This document shows positions 17,582-26,239 of a stretch of DNA of 64,000 bases, piece after piece. The translations under genes and the position numbers were made by a program. A model generated the notes under the pieces. The model made no database searches and was not told the origin of the DNA. It worked only from the letters and a program-made list of their open reading frames with translations. The stretch is from Actinomycetota bacterium (GTDB taxonomy: Bacteria > Actinomycetota > UBA4738 > HRBIN12). The stretch is taken from contig DASSCU010000058.1 of assembly GCA_035697485.1 (NCBI GenBank), positions 58,123 through 122,122 on the forward strand. The letters are read 5' to 3'. How positions within the stretch are numbered: position 1 is the first letter of the stretch; each line of letters begins with the position of its first letter.

Positions 17582-18013
17582 ATGGACGGGGAGACCCCTC
17601 TACGTCCAGGGGGGATGCACGACATCACGCCCACCAAGGAAGCCGAGCTGCGGATGGCAGCATCAGGCGCACCGTGAACGACGTGCATGGACACGGTACC
17701 GGCGACGAGGTGCGCAAGCAGGTAGAGGTGGGGCTCAAGGCTGTCGTGCGGGACGCGGATCTCGTGACGCGTCAGAGCGGGGACGAGCAGCGTCGAGGCG
17801 TCGATCAACGCCGTGGTGCGTCGCATCGGATCCGCGCTCGAGCAACCGCTCGGGCGGCAGGTGGGCGACGTCGGGATGCAGGCCAGCATCGGCTGGAGCG
17901 TCTTCCCGTACGCCGGCGACGATGCCCGCACTCTGCCTCGCCTGGCCGACGAGTCGATGTACCGGCGCAAGCGCGGCCGCCCGACGATGACGAGCCTCGA
18001 GCAGCGTGCGTGA
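17582..18013 (+). pseudogene. Decayed PAS-GGDEF (diguanylate cyclase) gene
   Basis: Three pieces in two reading frames rebuild a PAC-GGDEF order. 17615-17674 gives MHDITPTKEAELRMAAS, the end of a PAC motif. 17674-17815 gives VNDVHGHGTGDEV and VVRDADLVTRQSGDEQ, the IND.hGH and GGDEF regions, with the active site changed to SGDEQ. 17813-18010 gives QASIGWSVFPYAGDDA and ADESMYRRKRG, the C-terminal end of the domain. The start of GGDEF (about 60 residues) is deleted. With two frame changes and a damaged active site, the product cannot make c-di-GMP. It is wedged between the sigma terminator and the aminotransferase promoter. Confidence 0.7.
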
Positions 18014-18042
18014 GCGAACGTGGGCCCGTGTCTCCCGCACGC

Positions 18043-18048
18043 TACGAT
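18043..18048 (+). promoter_or_regulatory. Leaderless -10 box TACGAT
   Basis: The box ends seven bases before GTG 18056 and overlaps the alternative ATG at 18047, so GTG is the more likely start. Confidence 0.55.
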
Positions 18049-18055
18049 GCCGCGC

Positions 18056-19741
18056 GTGGCTGACGATGCGTTGATCGGATCGATCCTCTCGGCTGTGATC
18101 GGCGAGGACGAGGCGATCGCCACTCCCTTCGGGTTGCGGCGCGTCATCTACGCCGACTACACGGCCTCGGGGCGGTCGCTCTCGTTCATCGAGGACTTCA
18201 TCCGCGATGCTGTGCTCCCGCTCTACGCGAACACGCACACCGAGTCGAGCGGCACGGGGCTGCAGACGACGCGGTTCCGTGAGGATGCGCGGCGCATCGT
18301 GCGAGCATCGTGCGGCGCGAACGACCGCGACCACGCGGTGGTCTTCTGCGGCAGCGGGTCGACCGGGGCGATCGCCAAGTTGATCGATTGCCTGGGCCTG
18401 CGGCTGCCCGCAGGTCTCGACGACCGGTACGCGTTGCTCGACCGCATCCCGAGGTCGGAACGCCCGGTGGTGTTCATCGGTCCCTACGAGCACCATTCCA
18501 ACGACCTGCCATGGAGGGAATCGATCGCGGACCTCGTCACGGTGCCCGAGGACCATGACGGCCGCATCGACCTGGCGGCCCTCGAGCGTTCCCTGCGGGA
18601 GCACGCGGGTCGTCCGCTGAAGATCGGGAGCTTCTCGGCGGCGTCCAACGTGACCGGCATCCTGTCCGACGTCCCGGCGCTCTCGGCCGTGTTGCGACGT
18701 CACGGGGTCCTGTCGTGCTGGGACTACGCCGCGGCTGCTCCGTACGTCGAGATCGAGATGACGCCCGGCGGCGACGAGCGTGCCGCGCTCGACGCGATCT
18801 TCGTCTCCCCGCACAAGTTCGTCGGGGGGCCTGGCACGCCGGGGGTGCTCGTGGCCCGGCGCGAGCTCTTCGGCAATCGGGTGCCGAGCGTTCCTGGCGG
18901 GGGGACCGTCGCCTACGTGAACCCCACCGAGCACGTGTACCTCGAAGACATCGAGCATCGGGAAGAGGGTGGCACCCCCGACATCGTCGGGTCGATCCGG
19001 GCGGGTCTCGTCTTCCAGCTGAAGCGCGCCGTCGGCGCAGAGGCGATCCGACGGCGCGAGGAGTCGTTCACGCATCGGGCGATGCATCGATGGGAGGAGA
19101 ACCCGGCGATCGAGATCCTCGGGAGCCAAGACCTTTCGCGGCTGTCGATCGTGTCGTTCGTCGTCCGGCACGAGGGACGCTACCTGCACCACAACTTCGT
19201 GGTCGCGGTCTTGAACGACCTGTTCGGCGTGCAGGCGCGAGGAGGGTGCTCCTGCGCAGGCCCCTACGGACACCGGCTGCTCGGCATCGATCTCGACACG
19301 TCGCACGAGTTCGAGCGCGAGATCGCCCGCGGGTGCGAGGGCATCAAACCGGGGTGGGTGCGGGTGAACTTCAACTACTTCATCACCGAGGCCGTGTTCG
19401 AGTACGTGCTCGACGCGGTGGACTTGATCGCGACGCACGGCTGGCGGCTGCTGCCCCGGTATCGCTTCGATCCGGCGACGGGCATGTGGCACCACGAGGA
19501 CGGCCAGCCGGAGCCCCCGATGTCGCTCGACGACGTCGGGTACGCGGGAGGCGAGATGGCGTTCACCGGCCACCGCTACCGGGCGCCCGAGTCGGCCCTG
19601 GCCGGCTACCTCGACGAGGCCCGAGCCGTGCTCGCCGCGCCGCCGTCGCCGATGTTGCGTGACGCGCGCGTCGAGGTCGGCGAGGACTTCGAGCACCTGC
19701 GATGGTTCTGGCTGCCCGAGGAGATCGCCGCCCGAGTCTGA
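18056..19741 (+). CDS. Class V aminotransferase, cysteine-desulfurase-like
   Basis: 561 residues of fold-type I PLP enzyme. The Schiff-base lysine is in SPHKFVGGPGTPG (about residue 256), and the phosphate-binding GSGSTGA lies near 100. A CxC pair sits at RGGCSCAGPYGH (about 398), where cysteine desulfurases carry their mobile cysteine loop. The protein is longer than SufS/IscS by about 150 residues at the C terminus. Desulfurase or lyase activity is possible; the exact substrate is unknown. No Isc or Suf scaffold gene is nearby. GTG 18056 is chosen from the TACGAT box; ATG 18047 is the alternative. Confidence 0.8.
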   Translation: MADDALIGSILSAVIGEDEAIATPFGLRRVIYADYTASGRSLSFIEDFIRDAVLPLYANTHTESSGTGLQTTRFREDARRIVRASCGANDRDHAVVFCGSGSTGAIAKLIDCLGLRLPAGLDDRYALLDRIPRSERPVVFIGPYEHHSNDLPWRESIADLVTVPEDHDGRIDLAALERSLREHAGRPLKIGSFSAASNVTGILSDVPALSAVLRRHGVLSCWDYAAAAPYVEIEMTPGGDERAALDAIFVSPHKFVGGPGTPGVLVARRELFGNRVPSVPGGGTVAYVNPTEHVYLEDIEHREEGGTPDIVGSIRAGLVFQLKRAVGAEAIRRREESFTHRAMHRWEENPAIEILGSQDLSRLSIVSFVVRHEGRYLHHNFVVAVLNDLFGVQARGGCSCAGPYGHRLLGIDLDTSHEFEREIARGCEGIKPGWVRVNFNYFITEAVFEYVLDAVDLIATHGWRLLPRYRFDPATGMWHHEDGQPEPPMSLDDVGYAGGEMAFTGHRYRAPESALAGYLDEARAVLAAPPSPMLRDARVEVGEDFEHLRWFWLPEEIAARV

Positions 19742-19753
19742 GCCGGCGGGCGT

Positions 19754-20320
19754 CTACCGGCGACCGATTGCACGATCGAGCGCCACGCGCAGCAGACCGA
19801 GCTGGGTCATCGAGTCGAAGAGCTCGCCGGACCGGACCGCCTCGACGGCGTCGGCGAACGGCATCCAGCGCAGCGCGAGCACCTCGGTCCCGTCGGGTTC
19901 GGGTTCGCCCTCACTGAGGCCGATCGCAACGTAGAGGACACCGGTCTCGTCGGTCGCCGAGTTGGCGAGGGAGAATCGCATCAGCTCGCGCCACGTCGCC
20001 GCCCGGTAGCCGGTCTCCTCGGCGAGCTCCCGGCGTGCCCCCTCGAGCGGGTCGTCGCCGATCGGCACCCCGCCCTCGGGGATCTCCCAGGAGTACCGCT
20101 CGAGTGTGTACCGGTACTGTCCGACGAGGAGCACCCGGTCGTGCTCGTCGAGCGCGACCACGCCCACGGCGTGCGTGCGCGGGTGGACGACGCCGTAGAC
20201 GCCGGGCTCCCCGTCGGGCCGCAGCACCTCGTCGTGATACACCTGGATCCACTCGTTCTCGTAGGCCAGCGACCGCGAGGTGCGCGTCCATGGGCTCGGC
20301 ATGTCATCGGGCGGGATCAC
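19754..20320 (-). CDS. Nudix hydrolase, ADP-ribose pyrophosphatase-like
   Basis: 188 residues. A complete Nudix helix is visible at GGVPIGDDPLEGARRELAEE (about 85-105), with Asp in place of the first Glu and REL-x-EE-x-G following. The preceding SWEIPEGG and the N-terminal strands fit the ADP-ribose/sugar-nucleotide pyrophosphatase subgroup. Start GTG 20320 overlaps the stop of plsC as GTGA; ATG 20302 is the alternative. The operon partner is a membrane lipid acyltransferase, with no obvious pathway link. Confidence 0.85.
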   Translation of the reverse strand: MIPPDDMPSPWTRTSRSLAYENEWIQVYHDEVLRPDGEPGVYGVVHPRTHAVGVVALDEHDRVLLVGQYRYTLERYSWEIPEGGVPIGDDPLEGARRELAEETGYRAATWRELMRFSLANSATDETGVLYVAIGLSEGEPEPDGTEVLALRWMPFADAVEAVRSGELFDSMTQLGLLRVALDRAIGRR

Positions 20321-20979
20321 GACGGGCCTCCGGCGATCGTCCGGGCGCGCGCGACGGCGACCTCGAGCGCGACGCGGAAACGCTCGCGGAACGTCGTCGG
20401 CGATTCCCCGGGATGTGGCACGAGCGCGTCGCCGTAGACCACCCCCAGCGTGTGGCGTCGCAGCAGCGACGTCCGATCGAGGCCGGAGCGTGGCCAGACG
20501 TCGTGCGTACCCCAGATCCCCACCGGCACGACGGGTGCTCCAGACGGGATCGCGATGCGCGTGAGTCCCGAGCGGATGCGCTGGAGCCCGTCCTCGGGAT
20601 CGTCGCCCACCCGTCCCTCGGGGAAGATGCCGACGCACGAACCGCTCTCTGCGGCCGCCACGGCGTCGGCGAGGGCGCCGGTGTCGCCGGTGCCTCGGCG
20701 GATCGGAACCTGTCGCGCCTGCACGAGGATCCAGCCGATCACCCCCCGGAAGACCTCGGCCGCGATCAGGTTACGGGTCGCGCGCCATCGGTGGGTGCCC
20801 GTGACGGCCGAGACCGCCGGACCGTCGAGCACGCTCAGGTGGTTCGGGGCGAGGATCACCGCGCCGCTCTTGGGAACGTGCTCGATGCCCTCGATGCGGA
20901 TCCTGAAGACGATCGACATCACGGCGCGCACCAGTGGCGCGCCGAGCGTCCAGATCCAGTTCATCTCTCGCTCGTGCAC
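20317..20979 (-). CDS. plsC: 1-acyl-sn-glycerol-3-phosphate acyltransferase (PlsC family)
   Basis: 220 residues. The two acyltransferase motifs NHLSVLD (HX4D, about 47-52) and FPEGR (about 119) are intact, with the glycerophosphate-binding block between them. The protein would acylate lysophosphatidic acid on the inner membrane face; related family members use other acceptors. GTG 20979 is set by a TAGCAT box six bases upstream (leaderless). The Nudix gene follows with a four-base overlap. Confidence 0.88.
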   Translation of the reverse strand: MHEREMNWIWTLGAPLVRAVMSIVFRIRIEGIEHVPKSGAVILAPNHLSVLDGPAVSAVTGTHRWRATRNLIAAEVFRGVIGWILVQARQVPIRRGTGDTGALADAVAAAESGSCVGIFPEGRVGDDPEDGLQRIRSGLTRIAIPSGAPVVPVGIWGTHDVWPRSGLDRTSLLRRHTLGVVYGDALVPHPGESPTTFRERFRVALEVAVARARTIAGGPS

Positions 20980-20985
20980 GCGCGG

Positions 20986-20991
20986 ATGCTA
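20986..20991 (-). promoter_or_regulatory. Leaderless -10 box TAGCAT
   Basis: The box ends six bases before GTG 20979 of the plsC-like gene and supports this start. Confidence 0.6.
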
Positions 20992-21020
20992 CCGGGCTGC
21001 CCGAACCGCGGTCGGGGCGT

Positions 21021-22142
21021 TCAGACGTCGACCCCCGGGAAGACCACCACCGACCGGATCACCTCGCCCCCCAGCATGGCCCGCACCGCCTCGTTCAGGT
21101 CTTCTTCGGTGAGCGCGATCTCGCGGGTCACCATCGCATCGAGGTCCAAGGAGCCTTCGATCGCCCACCGCGCCATCCGGGGGAAGTCCTCGTGCGGGAT
21201 CGGATCGCCTCCATCGGTGACGAGAAGGTTCACCTTGTGCGGATATGCCGCTCGATCCGAGCCGTTCCAGGGGATCGTGACCTCGCTCGGGACGGGTGGG
21301 ACGCCGATCGCGACGGCGGTGCCCGCGAAGCCGAGCATCTCCACCGCCTGGCGCACGCACTCGGGCCGACCCACCGCCTCGAGGGCCACGTCGACGCCCT
21401 CGCCACCGGTCAACCGGCGGACCGCCCCGACGGGATCGCCCGCCGATGCGTCGACCGTGTCGGTGGCTCCGAACCCGACAGCCCACTCGAGCTTCGCCGG
21501 CACGACGTCGACCGCGATCAGCCTCGTCGCGCCGGCGATCCGCGACCCCTGCAGGGCCGCGAGGCCGATGCCGCCGAGGCCGATCACCGCGACCGTCGCG
21601 CCCGGCCACACCTTCGCGGTCTGGATCGAAGCTCCGACCCCGGTCGAGACGCCGCAGCCGAGCAGGCAGGCGCGGGAGAGGGCGAGGGCGTCGGGCATCG
21701 GGACGATCTGTGGCTCCGTCACCACGGTGTGGGTCGCCAGGGTGCCGCAGTGCAGAACGCCGGTGAGCACCTGCCCACCCGCGCGATGGAGGCGCGGCGG
21801 CTGGTGCAGCTCATGTCCGCATCGGCGCGGCGCACCTCGCAGGCACTGTCGGCACCGCCCGCACGGCACCGCCCAGGTGATGACGACGCGGTCGCCGGCG
21901 GCCACGGAGGTGACCCCGTTGCCGACGGCCTCGACGACGCCGGCCCCTTCGTGGCCGAGCAGCATCGGCCAGGGCGCGCCCCAGTTCCCGTGCTCGATCG
22001 CCCACACATCGCTGTGACACACGCCGCTCGCTGCGAGCCGCACGAGGACCTCGCCGGGTCCGGGATCGTCCACCACGATCGGCTCGACACGGATCGCGGC
22101 GCCCCGGTGGTCGACCACCGCTCCGAGGCCGTCCCTCTTCAT
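21021..22142 (-). CDS. Zinc-dependent alcohol dehydrogenase (MDR, class III-like)
   Basis: 373 residues. Catalytic zinc ligands are visible in GVCHSD (C about 41), GHEGAG (H about 63) and GCGVSTG (C about 165). The structural zinc lobe is CGRCRQC followed by a fourth cysteine in PRRC. The nucleotide-binding glycine motif is GLGGIG (about 192). The layout is that of long-chain MDR enzymes such as class III or mycothiol-dependent formaldehyde dehydrogenase, but the acceptor thiol and substrate are not fixed by sequence. ATG 22142 has a GGGGG stretch upstream. It is divergent from the M20 peptidase and shares its promoter. Confidence 0.88.
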   Translation of the reverse strand: MKRDGLGAVVDHRGAAIRVEPIVVDDPGPGEVLVRLAASGVCHSDVWAIEHGNWGAPWPMLLGHEGAGVVEAVGNGVTSVAAGDRVVITWAVPCGRCRQCLRGAPRRCGHELHQPPRLHRAGGQVLTGVLHCGTLATHTVVTEPQIVPMPDALALSRACLLGCGVSTGVGASIQTAKVWPGATVAVIGLGGIGLAALQGSRIAGATRLIAVDVVPAKLEWAVGFGATDTVDASAGDPVGAVRRLTGGEGVDVALEAVGRPECVRQAVEMLGFAGTAVAIGVPPVPSEVTIPWNGSDRAAYPHKVNLLVTDGGDPIPHEDFPRMARWAIEGSLDLDAMVTREIALTEEDLNEAVRAMLGGEVIRSVVVFPGVDV

Positions 22143-22170
22143 GGGTCCCCCTGCTCGCCGAGAGGCGGCC

Positions 22171-22180
22171 ATGCTAGCGT
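22171..22180. promoter_or_regulatory. Overlapping bidirectional -10 boxes (ATGCTAGCGT)
   Basis: Plus-strand TAGCGT (22175-22180) ends seven bases before GTG 22188 and minus-strand TAGCAT (22176-22171) serves the dehydrogenase. The two share the central TA, as at 8070-8079. Confidence 0.55.
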
Positions 22181-22187
22181 CAGCCGC

Positions 22188-23348
22188 GTGGACATCCATG
22201 CGTTGCGGGAGCTCGCCGCCGCCCGGTACGGAAGGTTCGTCTCGGAGCTCGAGGAGATGGTCAACGTCGACTGCGGCTCGTACACGCCCGACGGCGTGAA
22301 CGCGATCGCCGACCTGTGCGAGTCGCGGATGCGGGCGCGCGGATGGTCGGTCGAGCGCCGCGCCCACGAGCCCGGCGAAGACGAGCCCCAGCTCGGCGAT
22401 CTCGTGATCGGGACCCTCGAGGGTGGTGGGGGGCCGAACGTGCTGCTCGTCGGGCATATGGACACCGTGTTCGACGAAGGCACCGTGGCCGAGCGACCGT
22501 TCCGCATCGAGGGCGACCTCGCGCGGGGGCCGGGAGTGTCCGACATGAAGGGCGGATTGCTGACCGGATTCCATGCGGTCGACGTACTGCAGGACGCCCG
22601 ATTCGTCGGATTCGGCCGCATCACCTACGTTTGCAACCCCGACGAGGAGATCGGCTCGCCGACGTCGGGACCGGTGATCCGAGCGCTCGCGCCCGCGCAC
22701 GACGCGGCGTTCGTGCTGGAAGGGGCCCGGGCCAACGGCGACATCGTGAGTGCCCGCAAGGGCATCACGGACTACGCGATCGAGTTCGTCGGGCGCGCGG
22801 CGCATGCCGGCGTCGAGCCCGAGAAGGGGGCGAACGCGGTGCTCGCGGCCGCGAAAGCGACGATCGCGATGCAGGCGCTGAACGGTCGCTGGCCTGGCGT
22901 GACCGTGAACGTCGGCGTCGCTCGGGGGGGCACCCGCACGAACGTGGTGGCTGAACGCTGCATCCTCCAGGTCGACCTGCGTTCGCCCGAGCTCGCGACC
23001 CTCGAGGAGGCCGAGACCGAGATCGATCGCATCTGCGCAGCCCACGGTGTGACCGGCGTGACCGCGCGGGTCGAGGGTAACGGGTGGCACCGCCCGATGG
23101 AGAAGCAGGAGGGCGGCGCCCGTCTCGCGGCACTCGCGATCGAGATCGCGTCGGAGCTCGGGTTCGAGCTGCGCGACGCCGCCACGGGCGGCGCGAGCGA
23201 CGCCAACACGACGAGCGCCGCCGGCACGCCGACGATCGACGGGCTCGGGCCGATCGGGGGCGACGACCATGCTCCGGCCGAGTGGCTCGACCTCACGAGC
23301 GTCGTGCCTCGCGTGACCTTGCTCGCGGGGTTGATCTCGAGGGCCTGA
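22188..23348 (+). CDS. M20-family metallopeptidase (carboxypeptidase G2/ArgE-like)
   Basis: 386 residues. Dinuclear zinc ligands sit in GHMDTV (H about 88), SDMKGG (D about 121), DEEIGS (E pair about 155) and GGDDHAP near the C terminus (H about 364). A dimerisation domain lies between (about 185-295, with the conserved GRAAHAG). No signal peptide. It most resembles the CPG2-type glutamate carboxypeptidase branch, so it should cleave N-acyl amino acids or dipeptides in the cytoplasm. GTG 22188 follows a TAGCGT box by seven bases. The kinase gene begins two bases after its stop. Confidence 0.88.
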   Translation: MDIHALRELAAARYGRFVSELEEMVNVDCGSYTPDGVNAIADLCESRMRARGWSVERRAHEPGEDEPQLGDLVIGTLEGGGGPNVLLVGHMDTVFDEGTVAERPFRIEGDLARGPGVSDMKGGLLTGFHAVDVLQDARFVGFGRITYVCNPDEEIGSPTSGPVIRALAPAHDAAFVLEGARANGDIVSARKGITDYAIEFVGRAAHAGVEPEKGANAVLAAAKATIAMQALNGRWPGVTVNVGVARGGTRTNVVAERCILQVDLRSPELATLEEAETEIDRICAAHGVTGVTARVEGNGWHRPMEKQEGGARLAALAIEIASELGFELRDAATGGASDANTTSAAGTPTIDGLGPIGGDDHAPAEWLDLTSVVPRVTLLAGLISRA

Positions 23349-23350
23349 CG

Positions 23351-24445
23351 ATGCACGACGAGCTCGGCCCGCCATTCGTCGAGGATTACCGCGAGCTCGT
23401 CGAAGGCATCCCCGCGATCGTGTACATCGATCACCCCGACGAGTTCTCCACGAACTTCTACACGAGCCCGCAGGCCGAGGCGCTGCTCGGCTATACGCAG
23501 GAGGAGTGGGGCGACCCTGAACTCTGGATGCGCGTCATGCATCCCGACGACGCCGACGCGGTCCGCGAGGAGAACGATCGCTCGAACAGCGACGGCCAGC
23601 CGTTCCACGCCGAGTATCGAATCGTCGCCAAGGACGGGCGCATCGTGTGGATCCGCGACCATGCGCTCCTCGTGCGCGATGAGCACGGCGAACCGATGTA
23701 CTGGCGCGGCCTGATGCTCGACGTTACCGCCGAGAAGGAGGCCGAGGAGAAGCTGCGGTGGAGCCTCGAGGTGCTGCGTCGCACGATCGAGCAGCGTCGC
23801 GAGCTGGCGCAGAAGATCGAGACTGCGCAGGAAGAGGAACGCCGCCGGATCGCGGCCGACATCCACGACGATCCGATCCAGGTGATGAGCGCGGTCGACC
23901 TGCGGCTCGCGATGCTGGCCGAGCAGCCCGAGACGATCACGACCGCCGCCCTGGGCGAGCTGCAGTCGACGGTGCGCGGGTCGATCGAGCGGCTGCGATC
24001 GCTCGTGTTCGAGCTACGGCCGGCGGCGCTGGACAGCGAGGGTCTCGTCGTCGCGATCGATCAGTACCTCGCCCGTTCGGCGAAGGAGACCGGTTGGACC
24101 CACGAAGTGGTCGATGAGCTCACCCAGGAACCGGAGGCCGAGCTGCGGGCGGCGCTCTATCGCATCGTGCAGGAAGCCGTCGCGAACGCTCACAAGCACG
24201 CGGACGCGCGGCACGTCTCGGTGTGCCTCACGACGGCGGGGGACGGGGTGACGGTGGTCGTGGCCGACGACGGATCTGGGTTCGACACCGAGGGCGTGGG
24301 CACGCCCGTGCCAGGGCATCTCGGGCTCGCAACGATGATCGAGCGCGCCGAACTGGTCGGCGGGTGGTGTCGCGTCTCCAGCGCCGCCGACGCCGGGACC
24401 ACGGTGGGGTGCTGGCTCCCGTCGGACGGGAACCCCGACGTCTGA
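23351..24445 (+). CDS. PAS-domain histidine kinase, HisKA_3/NarX type
   Basis: 364 residues, no membrane segment. A PAS domain with PAC end (VYIDHPDEFSTNFYTSPQAE, then GRIVWIRDH, about 20-135) is followed by a coiled coil (135-165). The dimerisation helix carries the phospho-acceptor His in RRIAADIHDDPIQ (about 177). The ATPase domain has the N-box NAHKHADA (about 280), and G-box glycines follow. It is a cytoplasmic sensor for LuxR/NarL-type regulators. No response regulator lies in the neighbourhood, so it is an orphan here. It starts two bases after the peptidase stop. Confidence 0.88.
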   Translation: MHDELGPPFVEDYRELVEGIPAIVYIDHPDEFSTNFYTSPQAEALLGYTQEEWGDPELWMRVMHPDDADAVREENDRSNSDGQPFHAEYRIVAKDGRIVWIRDHALLVRDEHGEPMYWRGLMLDVTAEKEAEEKLRWSLEVLRRTIEQRRELAQKIETAQEEERRRIAADIHDDPIQVMSAVDLRLAMLAEQPETITTAALGELQSTVRGSIERLRSLVFELRPAALDSEGLVVAIDQYLARSAKETGWTHEVVDELTQEPEAELRAALYRIVQEAVANAHKHADARHVSVCLTTAGDGVTVVVADDGSGFDTEGVGTPVPGHLGLATMIERAELVGGWCRVSSAADAGTTVGCWLPSDGNPDV

Positions 24446-24459
24446 GACCTGCCCGATCG

Positions 24460-26010
24460 TCAGTCGGGCTCGAGCGCCGGGGCGAGTACGGGCGCCGACT
24501 CGTTCGCCACCACGAGCAGATCGGCGTCGAAGACGGCCCGGAATCGTTGCGCCACGGCGCGTGGGCGCCACCCGCTCGGCACCGGCGCGACCACCTCGAA
24601 GCCGCCGCGCCTCCAGTTGCAGGAGATCGGAGACGGGGCGCCCGGCGGGATGCGGCGGTTCAGCTCGTCGGCGAGGGTGAGCGCGGTCGCCGCGCGCAGG
24701 ACCGCGGGCCGGTCGTCGTCGGGCACGAGCCGACCATACGGTCCGAGCCGTGTGTCGTCGTCGGCTTGGCGCAGGATGGCGGTGAGCGCTCCGAGGTCGG
24801 CGTGGGAGAACCCGGCGACGTCCGCTGCGATCACGATGTTGGCGGCGTGCTCGAACCGGTCGTAGTAGTCGATCGCTCGTCCGATGTCGAGCAGGGTCGC
24901 CGCGTGCGCCAACATCTCGCGCACGCGCGGGGGCGCCGACCGGTCGAGCGCCTGGATCAGGTCCGCCGCGAGACCGGTGCGACGCTCGGCGGTCGCCGCG
25001 TTCCACGTGTGGAATCGCGCCGCGAGGGTCGCGACCGAGATCGAACGGACCCATTCCGGCGACGGGGCGGTCGCGCCGGTTGTCGCGAGCGCGAGTCCCT
25101 CCCGCAGCCCGCGACTCGACACGACGATCTCGCTCGCGCCGAGGTGCTTCGCGATCCCCTGGATCACGAGGGCGCCGCCGACGATCGTGTCGGAACGGTC
25201 GGGGTTCAGCCCCGGGATCTGGGCACGGCGCTTCAGCGATCGTCCTGCAAGCTCGTCGATCACGGCGGCCAGACGCTTGTCGGCCAACCGATATCCGTGC
25301 AGCAGGGGGAGCGGGTAGTCCGTGCGGCGCAGGTCGATCTTCGCGAGGTTCCGCACGGTACCTCCGATGCCGACGAGCTGCTCGTGCCGACCGAGCTCCG
25401 TGATCCCCGCCTCGGCCATCGACGACTTCACGGCCTTGCGGAGCGCCCGGATCTCCAGCTCGTCCGGCGGATCGGACGTGAGGAAGGCGTCGCTCACGCG
25501 CAGGGACCCGAGCGGCATCGACCAGGAGCGCACGAGCTGTCGATCTCGGAACGACGAGATCTCGGCGCTGCCTCCGCCCACGTCGAACGTGCACCCGCTC
25601 GTCACCGGCAGGTCGTGCACCGCCCCGAAGAACCCGAGCATCGCTTCGTGGTCGCCGTCGATCGTCTGCAGCGGCACGCCCAGCCGATGGGACCGTTCGA
25701 TCAGCTCCTGCCCATCGACCGCATCGCGCACGGCCGACGTCGCGACGGCGATCATCTGCCACGCGCCGGCGCCCTTGGCGACCGCGACGAAGTCGCGGAG
25801 CGCCTCGAGCGTGCGCTCGATCGCATCGGGGCCGAGCCTGTCGGAGTCGCGCAGCTCGCGAGCCAGGCGCAGCGGGGCACGCGCGTCCTCGATCACGTCG
25901 AGGTGCTCGCCCTGCCGGAGCCGGAACACGATCATGCGTCCGGAGTTCGAGCCGAGGTCGACGACGGCGAAGGGTCGGTCGTCGGGTGCCGGATCCAAGA
26001 CCGCGCTCAC
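24460..26010 (-). CDS. ppx: Ppx/GppA exopolyphosphatase / pppGpp phosphatase
   Basis: 516 residues. The ASKHA fold is clear from AVVDLGSNSGRM (about 16), ATSAVRDA (about 90), GCTFDVGGGSAE (about 140) and GIGGTVRNLA (about 214). A helical HD-like C-terminal domain (about 310-440) follows, and a final small domain (450-510) ends the chain. It should release phosphate from polyphosphate or convert pppGpp. GTG start at 26010; I see no clear promoter box. It converges with the kinase gene. Confidence 0.9.
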   Translation of the reverse strand: MSAVLDPAPDDRPFAVVDLGSNSGRMIVFRLRQGEHLDVIEDARAPLRLARELRDSDRLGPDAIERTLEALRDFVAVAKGAGAWQMIAVATSAVRDAVDGQELIERSHRLGVPLQTIDGDHEAMLGFFGAVHDLPVTSGCTFDVGGGSAEISSFRDRQLVRSWSMPLGSLRVSDAFLTSDPPDELEIRALRKAVKSSMAEAGITELGRHEQLVGIGGTVRNLAKIDLRRTDYPLPLLHGYRLADKRLAAVIDELAGRSLKRRAQIPGLNPDRSDTIVGGALVIQGIAKHLGASEIVVSSRGLREGLALATTGATAPSPEWVRSISVATLAARFHTWNAATAERRTGLAADLIQALDRSAPPRVREMLAHAATLLDIGRAIDYYDRFEHAANIVIAADVAGFSHADLGALTAILRQADDDTRLGPYGRLVPDDDRPAVLRAATALTLADELNRRIPPGAPSPISCNWRRGGFEVVAPVPSGWRPRAVAQRFRAVFDADLLVVANESAPVLAPALEPD

Positions 26011-26239
26011 GTGCCCGATGCTCCCACATCACGGTTGCCGGACGGTGAACGGCCCGCCGACGAGGTTGACACGTCGGGTGGCGTCCTTCCAGACTCGAAC
26101 GCGCAGATGCCAACGGCCTAGCACGACTTGACCCGCCGGGGTTGTACCCCTGCTTCCGTGCGTCGCCGCGCGACGGCCGAATCTGACACCCACGGACGGC
26201 ATCCTCGCCGGCACGCGATCGCACCTCGAGAGGAAGACC

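Noticed and set aside
17615..17677. TGA at 17675 in the PAS-GGDEF remnant as a selenocysteine codon
   Set aside because: The continuing match lies in another frame and a piece of the domain is deleted, so recoding would not restore the protein.
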